Translations under genes and position numbers: made by a program
In this document: piece after piece, positions 25,856-35,192 of the stretch
Numbering within the stretch: the stretch's first letter is position 1
How the letters are laid out: each line of letters begins with the position of its first letter
Assembly: GCA_937924525.1 (NCBI GenBank)
Contig: CALDSU010000003.1
Coordinates: 1-64,000, forward strand
DNA: 64,000 nucleotides
Direction of reading: 5' to 3'
From: an uncultured Bryobacteraceae bacterium
GTDB lineage: Bacteria; Acidobacteriota; Terriglobia; Bryobacterales; Bryobacteraceae
The notes under the pieces: model-generated
Seen by the model: the letters and a program-made list of their open reading frames with translations, nothing else
Told to the model about the DNA's origin: nothing
The model's database searches: none

Positions 25856-27409
25856 ATGCTGCTTTCCGAGTTCCGCAACGAGCCCTACACGGACTTTTCC
25901 GTGCCGGAAAACCGCGCCGCGATGGAGTCCGCGCAGGCCCAGGTGCGCGCCGCGTTCGGACAGGAGTACGCCCTGTTCCTCGGCGGCGAACAAGTGCGCA
26001 CCGCCGCGAGCCGCCCTTCGCGCAACCCGTCCCGCCCGGACGAGATCGTGGGCGTTCACTGCCAGGCGGACGCGGAACTGGCCCGCCGGGCGGTGGAGAG
26101 CGCGCACGCCTACTTCGCCGAGTTCGCGCGCGTTCCGGCGGCCGAACGGGTCGCGATTTTGCGCCGCGCCGCGGCCGGGCTGCGCGCGCGCAAGCACGAG
26201 TTCAACGCCTGGCTGGTCTACGAGGCGGGCAAGACCTGGGTGGAGGCCGAAGCCGACACCTCCGAGGCCATTGATTTCTGCGACTACTATGCCTTGGCCA
26301 TGGAGAAACTGGCCGGTCCCCAGCCGGTATCCCAGATTCCCGGCGAACGGGACGAGATGCGCTACCTGCCGCTCGGCGTGGGCCTGGTGATTCCGCCGTG
26401 GAATTTTCCGCTGGCGATTCTGTGCGGCATGACCGTGGCGGCGCTGGTGACGGGCAATCCCGTGGTGCTCAAGCCCTCGAGCGAAACGCCCACCATCGCG
26501 GCCCAGTTCTGCCGCCTGCTGCTGGACGCCGGATTGCCGCCGCGCGCGATTTCCCTAGTCACCGGCAGCGGCGCGGTGGTCGGCGATGGACTGGTGCAGC
26601 ATCCGCTGACCCGCTTCATCGCGTTTACGGGTTCTCGGGACGTCGGGCTGCGGATTAACGAACTGGCCGCCCGGCCTCAGCCCGGGCAAATCTGGATCAA
26701 GCGGGTGATCGCCGAAATGGGCGGCAAGGACGCTATCATCGTTGATGCCGAATGCGATCTGGATCAGGCGGTGCAGGGCGTGCTGGTCTCCGCGTTTGGC
26801 TACCAGGGCCAGAAGTGCTCGGCGTGCTCCCGCGCGATTGTCCACACCGGCGTTTACGAAGCCTTTCTGGAGAAGCTGATTCCGAAAGTGGAGGCGATCC
26901 GCGTGGGACCTGCCGACGACCCCAGCCACTACATGGGACCGGTGATCAGCCAAAGCGCCATGCAGTCGATTCTCCGCTATATCGAGATTGGCCGCGGCGA
27001 AGGTCGCCTGCTCACCGGCGGCGGTCGCGCGGACGGCGCGGGGTACTTTGTGCAACCGACCGTCATCGCCGATGTGCTTCCGTCCGCGCGAATCTTCCGA
27101 GAGGAGATCTTCGGACCGGTGCTGGCCGTTTCCCGCGCGCGCGATTTCCCGCACGCGCTGGAACTGGCCAACGACTCCGAGTACGGACTCACCGGCGGCG
27201 TGTACTCCACCAACCAGCAGCATCTCGAGCAGGCGCGGGACCAGTTTTTCGTCGGCAACCTCTACCTGAATCGCAAGTGCACCGGCGCCATGGTGGGCGC
27301 CCATCCGTTCGGCGGCTTCCACATGTCGGGCACCGACTCCAAGGCGGGCGGACCCGACTATCTGCTGCTGTTCGTGCAGGCCCAGTCCATTGCGGAGAAA
27401 CTGGGCTGA
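25856..27409 (+). CDS. L-glutamate gamma-semialdehyde (P5C) dehydrogenase
   Basis: 517 residues, cytosolic. The enzyme oxidises glutamate semialdehyde, in equilibrium with 1-pyrroline-5-carboxylate, to glutamate with NAD+, the second step of proline catabolism. The catalytic Cys321 is in QGQKCSACSR and the general base Glu287 in AEMGGKDAIIV; IPPWNFPLA and FTGSRDVGLR mark the cofactor site. The length and N-terminus fit RocA/PruA rather than other aldehyde dehydrogenases. No proline dehydrogenase gene is adjacent. The ATG at 25856 follows AGGAG at about 9 nt. Confidence 0.9.
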   Translation: MLLSEFRNEPYTDFSVPENRAAMESAQAQVRAAFGQEYALFLGGEQVRTAASRPSRNPSRPDEIVGVHCQADAELARRAVESAHAYFAEFARVPAAERVAILRRAAAGLRARKHEFNAWLVYEAGKTWVEAEADTSEAIDFCDYYALAMEKLAGPQPVSQIPGERDEMRYLPLGVGLVIPPWNFPLAILCGMTVAALVTGNPVVLKPSSETPTIAAQFCRLLLDAGLPPRAISLVTGSGAVVGDGLVQHPLTRFIAFTGSRDVGLRINELAARPQPGQIWIKRVIAEMGGKDAIIVDAECDLDQAVQGVLVSAFGYQGQKCSACSRAIVHTGVYEAFLEKLIPKVEAIRVGPADDPSHYMGPVISQSAMQSILRYIEIGRGEGRLLTGGGRADGAGYFVQPTVIADVLPSARIFREEIFGPVLAVSRARDFPHALELANDSEYGLTGGVYSTNQQHLEQARDQFFVGNLYLNRKCTGAMVGAHPFGGFHMSGTDSKAGGPDYLLLFVQAQSIAEKLG

Positions 27410-27432
27410 CGCCCCGGCGGCGCCCGGGCTGC

Positions 27433-29838
27433 CTACCAATAACACCGCACCTTGACCCCCGCGGCGCGAGGGGCCACCAGTCGCGTGCCGACGAACACCG
27501 ACTGGAAATTGTACAGGGCGGTCCGGTTGAATGCGTTAGTGAGCTGGAACTGGACATCCCACCAGCGGCGGTCCGCCCGCCAGGCCTGATAGCTCACCGC
27601 GAAATCCGTCATCGTGCGCGGGCGGACCCGCGCCGGATTGCTGGTCAGGTTGACGTACGGCAGCAGGTCAAAAAAATCCGGATCGCGGGCGACCTCTTCC
27701 GGGTCCGAGGGATTCGCCACCAGTCCGCTGTCATATCGCACGGAGGCGCTGAACCACCAGCGCCGGCCTCGCGCGTACTGCGCCGAAGTTTGCAGGCTCA
27801 GCTTCTGATCGTGGTCGATCAGGAAGGGACCTTCGCTGAGCAGGTCGATGGCCTCCTGGCCGAGGAACAGGCCGCCGGTGAACGGCGGGGTGGAAACGGC
27901 CCGGGCGTGCGTCGCGCTCACCATCAACTTCAACCCCCGGTAGTCGGGAAGCGTCAGGCGGCCTTCGGCGCCGTTCACGCGGATGCGCGCCAGCGTCACG
28001 GGAAAGATGATGCCGGTGTCGAAAAAGTTGTTGTTGTCCTGCTGGTCGCGGGAATTCTTGTGATACACCGCGGCGTTCAGAGAGGCGCGCCCGAACAAAG
28101 CTTGCTGCACGCCGGCCTCGAACACGTTCTCGCGCTGGGGCACGATGGGCACGAAAGTCTGGCCTAACGCCTCGCGGACGCTCGCGGGCGCCAGGCGGCT
28201 GGCCTCCTCGCTGCTCGACAGCAGCAGGTTTTCGTTCGGCGGAGTCTGGTAGTTGCGGTTATAGGAGGCGCGCAGGACCGTGCCCGTCTCGCGGAGGTGA
28301 AACGCCACGCCCACGCGCGGCTGAAGTTGGCGTCCCTGCACCAGGAACCGGTACTCGTCGTGGCGCGCTCCCAGCGAAAAGGCGAAGCGGCCCCACCGCA
28401 CCGCGTCCTGAATGAAGCCACTGAAGAGATTCCCCGCGCGGCGGCGGGTGAAGCGGAACCAGTCGCCGCCGCGCGTCAGATCGTGCGCCGCCAGCGCCGG
28501 ATTGTAGTTCGAGGCGGCCGGATCGTTGAAGGCCGGGTCCGTGATCGCCATCGCGAAGTTTTCGCTAACCGGAAAGCGCTGCCAGTCCAGGCCGCTCCGG
28601 ATGGCGTGCGCGCCGCGCAGCCAGTTTAGCCGGTTGGCGCTCGTCACCGTGGTCAGATGCCGAGCTTGGGCCGCCGTGACTGGCGTATCGCCGGCGCTGG
28701 GCATTAACTGCCCGATGGTCGGCCGGTACCCCAGCGTGGACTCCCAGGCCGCGGAAGGCGACAAGATCCGGTTCCAGCGCAGCCAGAAAGAAGCGTCCCG
28801 CAAGAGTTGCCGCTGGTCCATGCCCGCCTCGTGCTGGGATCTTTGATTGGCGAGTTGGAAACTCGAGCGGCCCAGCATCGCGTGCAGATGCAGCGCATCC
28901 TGTGAGGAGAGCCGGTAGTCCAGCCTCAGGAACGCCCGCTGCGCATTGCCGCCGTTGTGCAGATTGTCAAGCGATACCTGGTCGAGAAAACGGTTGGTGC
29001 GGGTAGCGAAGAGCGAAGCGAAATACGCCAGGCGCCCCTGTTCTCCTCCCGCCTGCGTGATGGTCTGCAAGGTGTCGAACTGGTCGGCGCCCGTCTGGGT
29101 GCTGCCGAACAACTTCCTCCCCGACCCGGCGCCGCTGCGCGTGGAGATCGCCGCGACGCCCGAGATCTTCGCGCCGAACTCAGCCGGGATGTCTCCGGTG
29201 AACAACTCCAGGCCGTCGACAATATTGGGATCTAGCGCCGTGGCGAAGGCCCCCGTCAACTGGTCGTTGATCGGCAAGCCGTCGATCACAAACGTCATCT
29301 GATTGTGCGCGCCGCGCGGATGAATGGCGCCGTTGGCGTTCACCGCGAAGCCGGGAAAGCTCACCAGGTAGGTCTCCACTCCGCGGCTGCCCAAGGGCGC
29401 GGGGGTCTTCTCCAGCACCTCGGAAGACAGCGCCGTGCGGGTGCCGGTCGCTGAAACGTCGATCAGTTCCGTGGTTTCCGCCACGCCCACATCGATGCGG
29501 GCGCGCACCTCGGCCAACTCAACCGTGAGGTCGAGCGCCACGGGTACATTCGCCCGCAGGACCACCTCCCGGGAGATGGGAAGGAATCCTGGCGCGTCGA
29601 CATGCAGCCGATACGTTTGCGGCGGCGCTTCCCAAAGTACGAACGCGCCGCCCGCATCGGGCGTCAGCCTGCGTTGAAACCCGGTCGCCCGGTTCTCGAT
29701 CGTAACCTCGGCAGCCTGCACGACCGCGCCGCCGGCGTCCGTGAGGCGGACCGTCAGGACCGCGGTCGTTTGAGGTATCACCGGCAGACAACCTAACCCG
29801 AACAAAAATAGAATGGCTTTCTGGCGTGCGAGGATCAT
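27433..29838 (-). CDS. TonB-dependent receptor with carboxypeptidase-regulatory domain
   Basis: 801 residues, predicted outer membrane. A signal peptide (MILARQKAILFLFGLGCLPV) precedes an N-terminal carboxypeptidase-regulatory-like domain (about 25-110, LTVRLTDAGGAVVQAAEVTI). A plug with HNQMTFVIDGLPI and FTGDIPAEFGAKISG follows, then a barrel. It ends CYW, with the terminal Trp taking the aromatic position. It is shorter and more conventional than the 1119-residue receptor. The ligand is unknown. An AT-rich upstream segment (29851-29890) with repeats probably holds the promoter and may serve the divergent molybdoprotein gene too. Confidence 0.9.
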   Translation of the reverse strand: MILARQKAILFLFGLGCLPVIPQTTAVLTVRLTDAGGAVVQAAEVTIENRATGFQRRLTPDAGGAFVLWEAPPQTYRLHVDAPGFLPISREVVLRANVPVALDLTVELAEVRARIDVGVAETTELIDVSATGTRTALSSEVLEKTPAPLGSRGVETYLVSFPGFAVNANGAIHPRGAHNQMTFVIDGLPINDQLTGAFATALDPNIVDGLELFTGDIPAEFGAKISGVAAISTRSGAGSGRKLFGSTQTGADQFDTLQTITQAGGEQGRLAYFASLFATRTNRFLDQVSLDNLHNGGNAQRAFLRLDYRLSSQDALHLHAMLGRSSFQLANQRSQHEAGMDQRQLLRDASFWLRWNRILSPSAAWESTLGYRPTIGQLMPSAGDTPVTAAQARHLTTVTSANRLNWLRGAHAIRSGLDWQRFPVSENFAMAITDPAFNDPAASNYNPALAAHDLTRGGDWFRFTRRRAGNLFSGFIQDAVRWGRFAFSLGARHDEYRFLVQGRQLQPRVGVAFHLRETGTVLRASYNRNYQTPPNENLLLSSSEEASRLAPASVREALGQTFVPIVPQRENVFEAGVQQALFGRASLNAAVYHKNSRDQQDNNNFFDTGIIFPVTLARIRVNGAEGRLTLPDYRGLKLMVSATHARAVSTPPFTGGLFLGQEAIDLLSEGPFLIDHDQKLSLQTSAQYARGRRWWFSASVRYDSGLVANPSDPEEVARDPDFFDLLPYVNLTSNPARVRPRTMTDFAVSYQAWRADRRWWDVQFQLTNAFNRTALYNFQSVFVGTRLVAPRAAGVKVRCYW

Positions 29839-29850
29839 GACAGTGATGGC

Positions 29851-29889
29851 CTAAGCTGTAGTTTATCTTATAAGCTAAGCTGCACTTAA
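29851..29889. promoter_or_regulatory. AT-rich repeat region upstream of TonB receptor
   Basis: CTAAGCTG occurs twice, at 29851-29858 and 29875-29882 (24 bp apart), around TTATCTTATAAG. The base composition is far more AT-rich than the surroundings. AGCTAAGC (29873-29880) followed by ACTTAA (29884-29889) recurs with a longer spacer at 56123-56142. This suggests a shared control site. Confidence 0.4.
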
Positions 29890-29954
29890 GCCGGGTCCCT
29901 CTGATTTTTCGGAAGAGTACGGCCGATTGTCAACATCACAGATCCATAGGACGT

Positions 29955-30653
29955 ATGTCAGCACTGAACGAATACCTGGATCGCGTCCGGAACTGGGGGG
30001 CGAACCCGGAGGCGAGGAAACTCCAGGGCGACTCGATCCCTACCCCCGACGGATTGCCCGAAGACGTCATCGTGAGCCCGGATGCGCTCCGCCCGAACCG
30101 AATCCCACCCGGCCAGTCGCGGACGAAGAAGTGGCCGGTGCTGGATGCCTACGGCCCGCCACGCATCGACCTCAACGCCTGGCGCTTCCAGGTCGGAGGG
30201 CTGGTGGAGAAGCCGGTTACGTTTACCTGGACCGAGTTTCTCGAACTTCCCCGTGTGAAGGTCTTTGCCGATTTCCACTGCGTGACGCGCTGGTCGCGTC
30301 TCGGGAACCTGTGGGAAGGCGTGTCCACACGCCTTTTGCTGGAGCGTGCGGGAGGGGTGCGGCCGGGGGCGCGGTTCGTCTTGGCGCACGGCTACGACCA
30401 CGGTTACACCACGAACATGCCCCTCAATCCGTTTCTGGCCGACGACGCGCTGGTGGCCATCTTTCACGACAACGAGCCGCTCACGCCGGAGCACGGCGGT
30501 CCGGCGCGGCTCATCGTCCCGCGACTGTACGCCTGGAAAAGCGCCAAGTGGTTGGCGGGCGTGGACTTGCTGGCCGGCGACCAGGCCGGTTTTTGGGAGG
30601 ACAATGGCTATCATATGCGCGGCGACCCCTGGAAGGAAGAGCGTTTCCGCTGA
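29955..30653 (+). CDS. Sulfite-oxidase-like molybdopterin oxidoreductase
   Basis: 232 residues, complete sulfite-oxidase-family Moco-binding domain without signal peptide or haem domain. The molybdenum-ligand Cys109 is in FADFHCVTRWSR. Supporting conserved blocks are GYTTNMPL and the RLIVPRLYAWKSAKW segment expected for Moco binding. Stand-alone members act as reductases of oxidised sulfur or methionine groups (YedY-like) or as sulfite oxidases; the substrate is not predictable. The frame is open to a TTG at 29927, but the ATG at 29955 gives the natural N-terminus MSALNEYLDR. It is divergent from the TonB receptor gene. Confidence 0.88.
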   Translation: MSALNEYLDRVRNWGANPEARKLQGDSIPTPDGLPEDVIVSPDALRPNRIPPGQSRTKKWPVLDAYGPPRIDLNAWRFQVGGLVEKPVTFTWTEFLELPRVKVFADFHCVTRWSRLGNLWEGVSTRLLLERAGGVRPGARFVLAHGYDHGYTTNMPLNPFLADDALVAIFHDNEPLTPEHGGPARLIVPRLYAWKSAKWLAGVDLLAGDQAGFWEDNGYHMRGDPWKEERFR

Positions 30654-30695
30654 AGGCCGCGCCCGGGGACGTGAGGACGCGCCGCCCTTCCGTTG

Positions 30696-30701
30696 TACAC
30701 T
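30696..30701 (+). promoter_or_regulatory. Possible -10 box (TACACT) at leaderless spacing
   Basis: TACACT is followed by 6 nt (TGCCTC) and the ATG at 30708. It lies just after the molybdoprotein gene, so the maturase gene may have its own leaderless promoter. Confidence 0.45.
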
Positions 30702-30707
30702 TGCCTC

Positions 30708-31922
30708 ATGTCGAGCGGCCTCGTCCTGATCGAGACCGGCCAGGAACTGCGCGAACGCCCCGGTCCCGCGCCCAAGATTACCTCGCTGTTGATCAAGCCG
30801 GCCTCTGCTGTTTGTAACCTCGACTGCGCGTATTGTTTCTACCTGGACCGCGAGGCGGACCCGTACAAGTCCCTGCCGGCGCGGCGGATGACGCTGGAAA
30901 CGTTGGAACGGCTGGTCGATACCTATCTGTTCTACTCCTTCCCGAACAGCGTGTTCGCGTTTCAGGGCGGGGAACCCACTTTGGCCGGCCTGCCGTTCTT
31001 CCAGAAGCTGTGCGACCTCCAAAAGCAGTATGGCCGCCATGGGCAAAGCGTGTCGAACGCTATGCAGACCAACGGCATCCTGCTCAACGACGACTGGTGC
31101 CGGCTGTTCCACGACTACAACTGGCTGATTGGCGTCTCCATCGATGGTCCCGAGGAGATCAACGACCTCTACCGCTTTAACAAGCAGGGACGGGGCACCT
31201 GGAAGCAGGTGATGCACGGTATCGAGACCATGCAGAAAAACAAGGTCGAGTTCAACGCGCTGTGCGTGCTCAGCCAGGCCAACGTGGAAAAGCCGCGCGA
31301 GGTGTATCAGTTCTACCGCTCGCTGGGGATCGACCACGTTCAATACATCCCCTTGGCGGAGTTTGACGCCGAGGGCAACCCGCTGCCGTTCACCATTTCT
31401 GCCGAGCAGTACGGGCGGTTTCTGTGCGAGACGTTCGACCTGTGGTGGCCGGACCGGCGGAAGGTGCGCATCCGGTTCTTCGACAATATCGCCGAAGCGC
31501 TGGCCGGGCATCGACCCGGCAACTGCACCATGCACGAAACCTGCGACAGCTACGTGGTGGTGGAGTACAACGGTGACATCTACCCCTGCGATTTTTTCGT
31601 GGAGAGCCACTGGAAAGTGGGTAATATCCATATGGACTCGTGGACCGAAGTGGCGCGGCGGCAGCGGCGGTACAACTTCGCGGTCACCAAGACGCTGGCG
31701 CATCCGGAGTGCGAGGTTTGCGAGTACCAGTCGATCTGCCATGGCGGCTGCCCTAAACTGCGCCACGGGCCGCACCGCCGCTTTGAGGACCTTGACTACT
31801 TCTGCAAGGCGTACAAGATGATCTACGCCAAGGCGACCGGTCCGTTGCGGAAGGAAGTGGCAAAGATTCTCGGGCAGATGCAGATGCAGCCGCAGGCGCA
31901 GGCGCTGGTGAATCCTTCCTGA
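30708..31922 (+). CDS. Anaerobic-type sulfatase-maturating radical SAM enzyme
   Basis: 404 residues. The radical SAM cysteines are C36, C40 and C43 in AVCNLDCAYC, and FQGGEPTLAG is the SAM-binding motif. A SPASM domain with auxiliary-cluster cysteines follows (NCTMHETCDS, YPCDFF, CEVCEYQSICHGGCPK). anSME enzymes convert the active-site Cys or Ser of sulfatases to formylglycine. The likely client in this window is the sulfatase at 38400, with Cys in CTPSR; the decayed sulfatase at 41 kb had CSPTR. A TTG at 30693 is in frame, but the ATG at 30708 fits the leaderless promoter. Confidence 0.88.
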   Translation: MSSGLVLIETGQELRERPGPAPKITSLLIKPASAVCNLDCAYCFYLDREADPYKSLPARRMTLETLERLVDTYLFYSFPNSVFAFQGGEPTLAGLPFFQKLCDLQKQYGRHGQSVSNAMQTNGILLNDDWCRLFHDYNWLIGVSIDGPEEINDLYRFNKQGRGTWKQVMHGIETMQKNKVEFNALCVLSQANVEKPREVYQFYRSLGIDHVQYIPLAEFDAEGNPLPFTISAEQYGRFLCETFDLWWPDRRKVRIRFFDNIAEALAGHRPGNCTMHETCDSYVVVEYNGDIYPCDFFVESHWKVGNIHMDSWTEVARRQRRYNFAVTKTLAHPECEVCEYQSICHGGCPKLRHGPHRRFEDLDYFCKAYKMIYAKATGPLRKEVAKILGQMQMQPQAQALVNPS

Positions 31923-31932
31923 GGGGGCGTGG

Positions 31933-33630
31933 ATGCCGGCATGGCTGCGGGCGGCGCTGGCAGGCGCGGCCTGGTTTTATCCCGCGTATTGGACCGCCAT
32001 GTTCCTGGTGCGCGCCGCGCCCGCGCTGCTCACCGCCGCGGTAGTTCCGGAAGAAAAGGTTCTCTGGTTTCAGGCGACGCCCTGGTATGTGGCGGCGGTC
32101 AGCCGTCCGGACCCGCTGCTGGCGGACGCGCCGAGGAGCGCCGCCGCGCCATCCCCCGCTGCGGCTTTGGTGCTCGTGGCGCTCCTCTTGCTGCTGTTGA
32201 TCCGGACGCCGCCGCGTCTGAGGCTGTTGGCGGGTCTGCTGGCGGCCTGTGCAGGACAAATCGGGATCGGGCTTCCCCTGGCGCGCTGGTTTTTCTCTTC
32301 GCCCACGCCGCCGGAGGCCCCGGCGACCGTGGCGATCTACGCCGCGGCGCTGGGCGGCGGGGTGTGGCGGATGCTGCAAGCTTTCTCTGGGACGGGGATT
32401 CGGCTGGGAGTGGCGGCGGTCGCCTTTGTCCTGCCGCTGACGGGTTTTCTGCTGCTGGCGGGACGGGCGATGGACGTGCGGTTCGCCGTGTATGGACTGG
32501 GTCCGGCGCTGCTGGTCGCGGGCGTCGTGGCGGCGCTGCCGGGGGGCGGGACGCCGCCTCAGCCAGTCTCCTGGCGGGGGGCCATGGCGGGCGTAGCCGC
32601 GGCCGCGCTGGTGGGCGGTGCGGCGCGCGCCGGCAGCGGATGGATGGCGCAGCGGCTTGCCGAGGAGCGAAAGCGGATGCGGGCGGCGGCCCCGCTGCTG
32701 GATGGCGAGCGGCCTTACGACCGCCTCTTTTTTCAGAAAGGCGTCAACCTGACCGCCGAGGGTCCGGCCGGCTACGCGCCCGGCGCGGCGCGCGAAATGC
32801 TCGACCACCTGGTCCGCAACGGGGTGAACGCCGTCGCCCTGGTTCCTTACGGGTTCAGCCGCGCCGGCGAGCCATCCGTGCGTTTCGGCGGAGCCTGGGA
32901 ACGCGATGAGGACATCGCCGCGCTGGCCGCCCTGGCCCGCCAGCGCGGGATCAGAATTCTGCTCAAGCCGCAGATCTGGGTACGGCCGGGCTGGCCCGGC
33001 GACGTTCACTTTGACTCCGCCGCGGACCGCTCCCGCTGGTTCGCCGACTACGAGCGCTTCCTCGAGCACTACGCGCGGCTGGCCAGCCGCGTGCACGCCG
33101 ATTTGTTCTGCGTGGGCGTGGAATTTGGCCGGATGACCGGCTACGAGGCCGAGTGGCGCCGCCTGATTCAACGCGCGCGGTCGCTCTATGCAGGCCCGCT
33201 GGTCTACGCCGCCGCGCAGGGCGAGGAGTTCGAGACCATCCGGTTCTGGGACGCCCTCGACTACATCGGGCTGAATAACTATTACCCGCTACCCGACGAC
33301 CTGCGGACCGACGAGGTGGTCCGCAAGGTGGAAGCGGTGCACGCGCGCTACCGCCTTCCGGTGATCTTCACCGAGGCCGGGTTTGCCAGTCTGCGGGCGC
33401 CGCACCGCGCCCCGTGGGATGAAACGCCGCGCGAGTTGTCTCCGGACGAGCAGGCGCGTTGCTACGAGGCGCTGCTTCGCGCGTTCTATCATCAGCCCTG
33501 GTTCTCCGGGGTGTACTGGTGGAAAGTGGGCGCCAACGGCTACGGCGGGCCGCGCGACCCGACCCACACGCCCTGGGGCAAGCCCGCGATGGAGGTGGTG
33601 GCGCGCTGGTACACGCAGGGAGGGCGCTAG
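31933..33630 (+). CDS. Membrane-anchored TIM-barrel glycoside hydrolase-like protein (GH113-like)
   Basis: 565 residues, an unusual fusion. About 230 N-terminal residues form six or so hydrophobic helices. The C-terminal half (about 265-560) is a TIM barrel with FQKGVNLTAEGP, a candidate acid/base Glu in FCVGVEFGRMTGYE, and a candidate nucleophile Glu in PVIFTEAGFAS. It ends with the Trp-rich SGVYWWKVG. This order resembles GH113 mannanase-like enzymes. It would sit on the inner membrane with the barrel on one side, probably periplasmic. It starts 10 nt after the maturase gene and is probably cotranscribed. Substrate inferred only. Confidence 0.72.
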   Translation: MPAWLRAALAGAAWFYPAYWTAMFLVRAAPALLTAAVVPEEKVLWFQATPWYVAAVSRPDPLLADAPRSAAAPSPAAALVLVALLLLLLIRTPPRLRLLAGLLAACAGQIGIGLPLARWFFSSPTPPEAPATVAIYAAALGGGVWRMLQAFSGTGIRLGVAAVAFVLPLTGFLLLAGRAMDVRFAVYGLGPALLVAGVVAALPGGGTPPQPVSWRGAMAGVAAAALVGGAARAGSGWMAQRLAEERKRMRAAAPLLDGERPYDRLFFQKGVNLTAEGPAGYAPGAAREMLDHLVRNGVNAVALVPYGFSRAGEPSVRFGGAWERDEDIAALAALARQRGIRILLKPQIWVRPGWPGDVHFDSAADRSRWFADYERFLEHYARLASRVHADLFCVGVEFGRMTGYEAEWRRLIQRARSLYAGPLVYAAAQGEEFETIRFWDALDYIGLNNYYPLPDDLRTDEVVRKVEAVHARYRLPVIFTEAGFASLRAPHRAPWDETPRELSPDEQARCYEALLRAFYHQPWFSGVYWWKVGANGYGGPRDPTHTPWGKPAMEVVARWYTQGGR

Positions 33631-33642
33631 CGCGCCGCGCGT

Positions 33643-34050
33643 TTAGTCCGGAATCACCAGCACGTCTCCCGGGTGGATCACCGACTTCTCGTCCTTCAGC
33701 TTCCCGGGATTGGCGGCAATGATCTTCGGATACTGCGCCCCGTTGCCGTAGAAATGGTTCGCGATCTTCCACAGCGAATCGCCCTTCACGACCGTGTAGG
33801 TCCGGACCGGCGGCGGAGGTTGCGGCAGCGTCTCGTCCACCGTCAGGTCGCAGGTCAGATCGCTGTAGGTGGGATCCACCTGCTTGATCTCGTCCCAGAT
33901 GCGGTTCTTGATGGCCGCGGAGGGGGCTCTTCCTTTCAGAAACAGCTTGTCCTTTTCCAGGTGCAGGTGCGCCAGCACCACTCCCTGAGCCTTGATCAAA
34001 TCGAGCACGCGCTGGTATTTCTGTTTCAGTTCTTCAAGTCGATCCATCAT
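33643..34050 (-). CDS. LysM protein with BON-like N-terminal domain (YgaU-like)
   Basis: 135 residues. The N-terminal helix (MDRLEELKQKYQRVLDLIKA) and an alpha/beta BON-like domain (LHLEKDKLFLKGRAPSAAI) precede a C-terminal LysM domain at about 84-134. That domain contains TYTVVKGDSLWKIANHFYG and HPGDVLVIP. LysM binds peptidoglycan or other N-acetylglucosamine polymers; the BON part binds phospholipid-like or hydrophobic ligands in relatives such as YgaU. No signal peptide is present, so it may be cytosolic like YgaU. Convergent with the TIM-barrel gene, 12 nt apart. Two adjacent ATGs (34050 and 34047) could serve as start. Confidence 0.82.
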   Translation of the reverse strand: MMDRLEELKQKYQRVLDLIKAQGVVLAHLHLEKDKLFLKGRAPSAAIKNRIWDEIKQVDPTYSDLTCDLTVDETLPQPPPPVRTYTVVKGDSLWKIANHFYGNGAQYPKIIAANPGKLKDEKSVIHPGDVLVIPD

Positions 34051-34199
34051 GTCCTCTTGTCCTCGGCTATGCTAGCAGACCCGCGGGGCCCTTCCGTTTT
34101 GGCGGAGGCCTGGTGCGCGGGGAGGATCGTTTTCAGGTAGAGTCAAAGGAGAGGCGCGGCGCGCAGGTCGCCGCGCGGAGCGAGCGCGTTCTGACTTCG

Positions 34200-35102
34200 A
34201 TGAAAGTTTCGCTGGGAAGTTGGGCGTTTTCTTTCGGGCCATTCGTCGACCGGCCCATCCCCTTCGAGCAGGTTGCCCGCCGCGCCGCTCAGGCCGGCTA
34301 TGACGGCATCGAAATCTGCGGGCACCCGCCTCACCTCGCGCCCGAGTTGTACCCCACCCCCACTTCGCGCCGGGACTTGGCCGCCTTGCTGCGTGATTTG
34401 CGGCTGGGGGTCTCCGGCTACGCCGCGGATTGGACCCTTGCCAACCCGACGATTCCCGGGAACCGGCAGCGATACCTGGACCTGTTCCGCCAGAATCTGG
34501 AGATGTGCGCCGATCTGGGCAGTCCCGCCATCCGGGTGGATTCCGGAGCGGCGCCCGGTTGCCTGAACGATCCCCAGTATGAAGCCGCGTTCGCCCGGCT
34601 GGCCGATTTATGGCGCGAAGCCGCCGAACTGGCGCAGCCGGCCGGCGTGCGCCTGGTCTGGGAATTTGAACCGGGCTTTGTCTTCAACAAACCCGCGGAG
34701 ATCGCCGCCCTCGCCGAGCGCGTGGATCACCCCAACTTCCGCATTCTGTTCGACACCTGTCACGCCTTTGTGTGCTCGGTGGTGGCGGCCCGCCAGCACG
34801 GCGAGCGCGAAACCTTGCCCGGCGGCGTTGAGTCGCTGCTGGCTCGCCTGTCCAGCCGCATCGGCGCCATCCACCTCGCCGACTCGGATGGATCGCTGTT
34901 TGGCGACGAAACCAGCACCCATCTGCCGCTCGGCGAGGGGTTGATCGATTTCCCCGCTCTTGCGGCCAAACTCCTGGCTTTGCCCGTGGAGTGGTGGTGC
35001 GTCGATCTGTGCTTCTGCGAGAATGCCTGGGACCTGGTCGAGCCGAGTTTGGCCTACGTGGACCGGCTGCGGGCAGCTCATTCCACCCCGGCGCGGTCTT
35101 AG
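34200..35102 (+). CDS. Sugar phosphate isomerase/epimerase (xylose-isomerase-like TIM barrel)
   Basis: 300 residues. An AP endonuclease 2/xylose-isomerase-like barrel is indicated by KVSLGSWAFSFGP at the start, GYDGIEICGHPP, and the metal-ligand Glu in VWEFEPGFVF. ILFDTCHAFV and IHLADSDGS follow with the expected Asp and His ligands. Relatives interconvert keto-sugars such as hydroxypyruvate or inosose derivatives; the substrate is unknown. The frame is open upstream to 34113. The ATG at 34200 starts the first strand and is preferred, though no clear ribosome binding site is present. Confidence 0.83.
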   Translation: MKVSLGSWAFSFGPFVDRPIPFEQVARRAAQAGYDGIEICGHPPHLAPELYPTPTSRRDLAALLRDLRLGVSGYAADWTLANPTIPGNRQRYLDLFRQNLEMCADLGSPAIRVDSGAAPGCLNDPQYEAAFARLADLWREAAELAQPAGVRLVWEFEPGFVFNKPAEIAALAERVDHPNFRILFDTCHAFVCSVVAARQHGERETLPGGVESLLARLSSRIGAIHLADSDGSLFGDETSTHLPLGEGLIDFPALAAKLLALPVEWWCVDLCFCENAWDLVEPSLAYVDRLRAAHSTPARS

Positions 35103-35192
35103 TCACGCGGCTGGTGTGCAAAGCCAACGGCCCGTGCCGCTCGCGGTTCGGCGGGGAGTGCGCTCGTTCCGCCACGCGCTGAGCCACCCTCC

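Noticed and set aside
34113-34199. Upstream extension of the sugar isomerase frame
   Set aside because: Composition not coding-like; the ATG at 34200 begins the first barrel strand.
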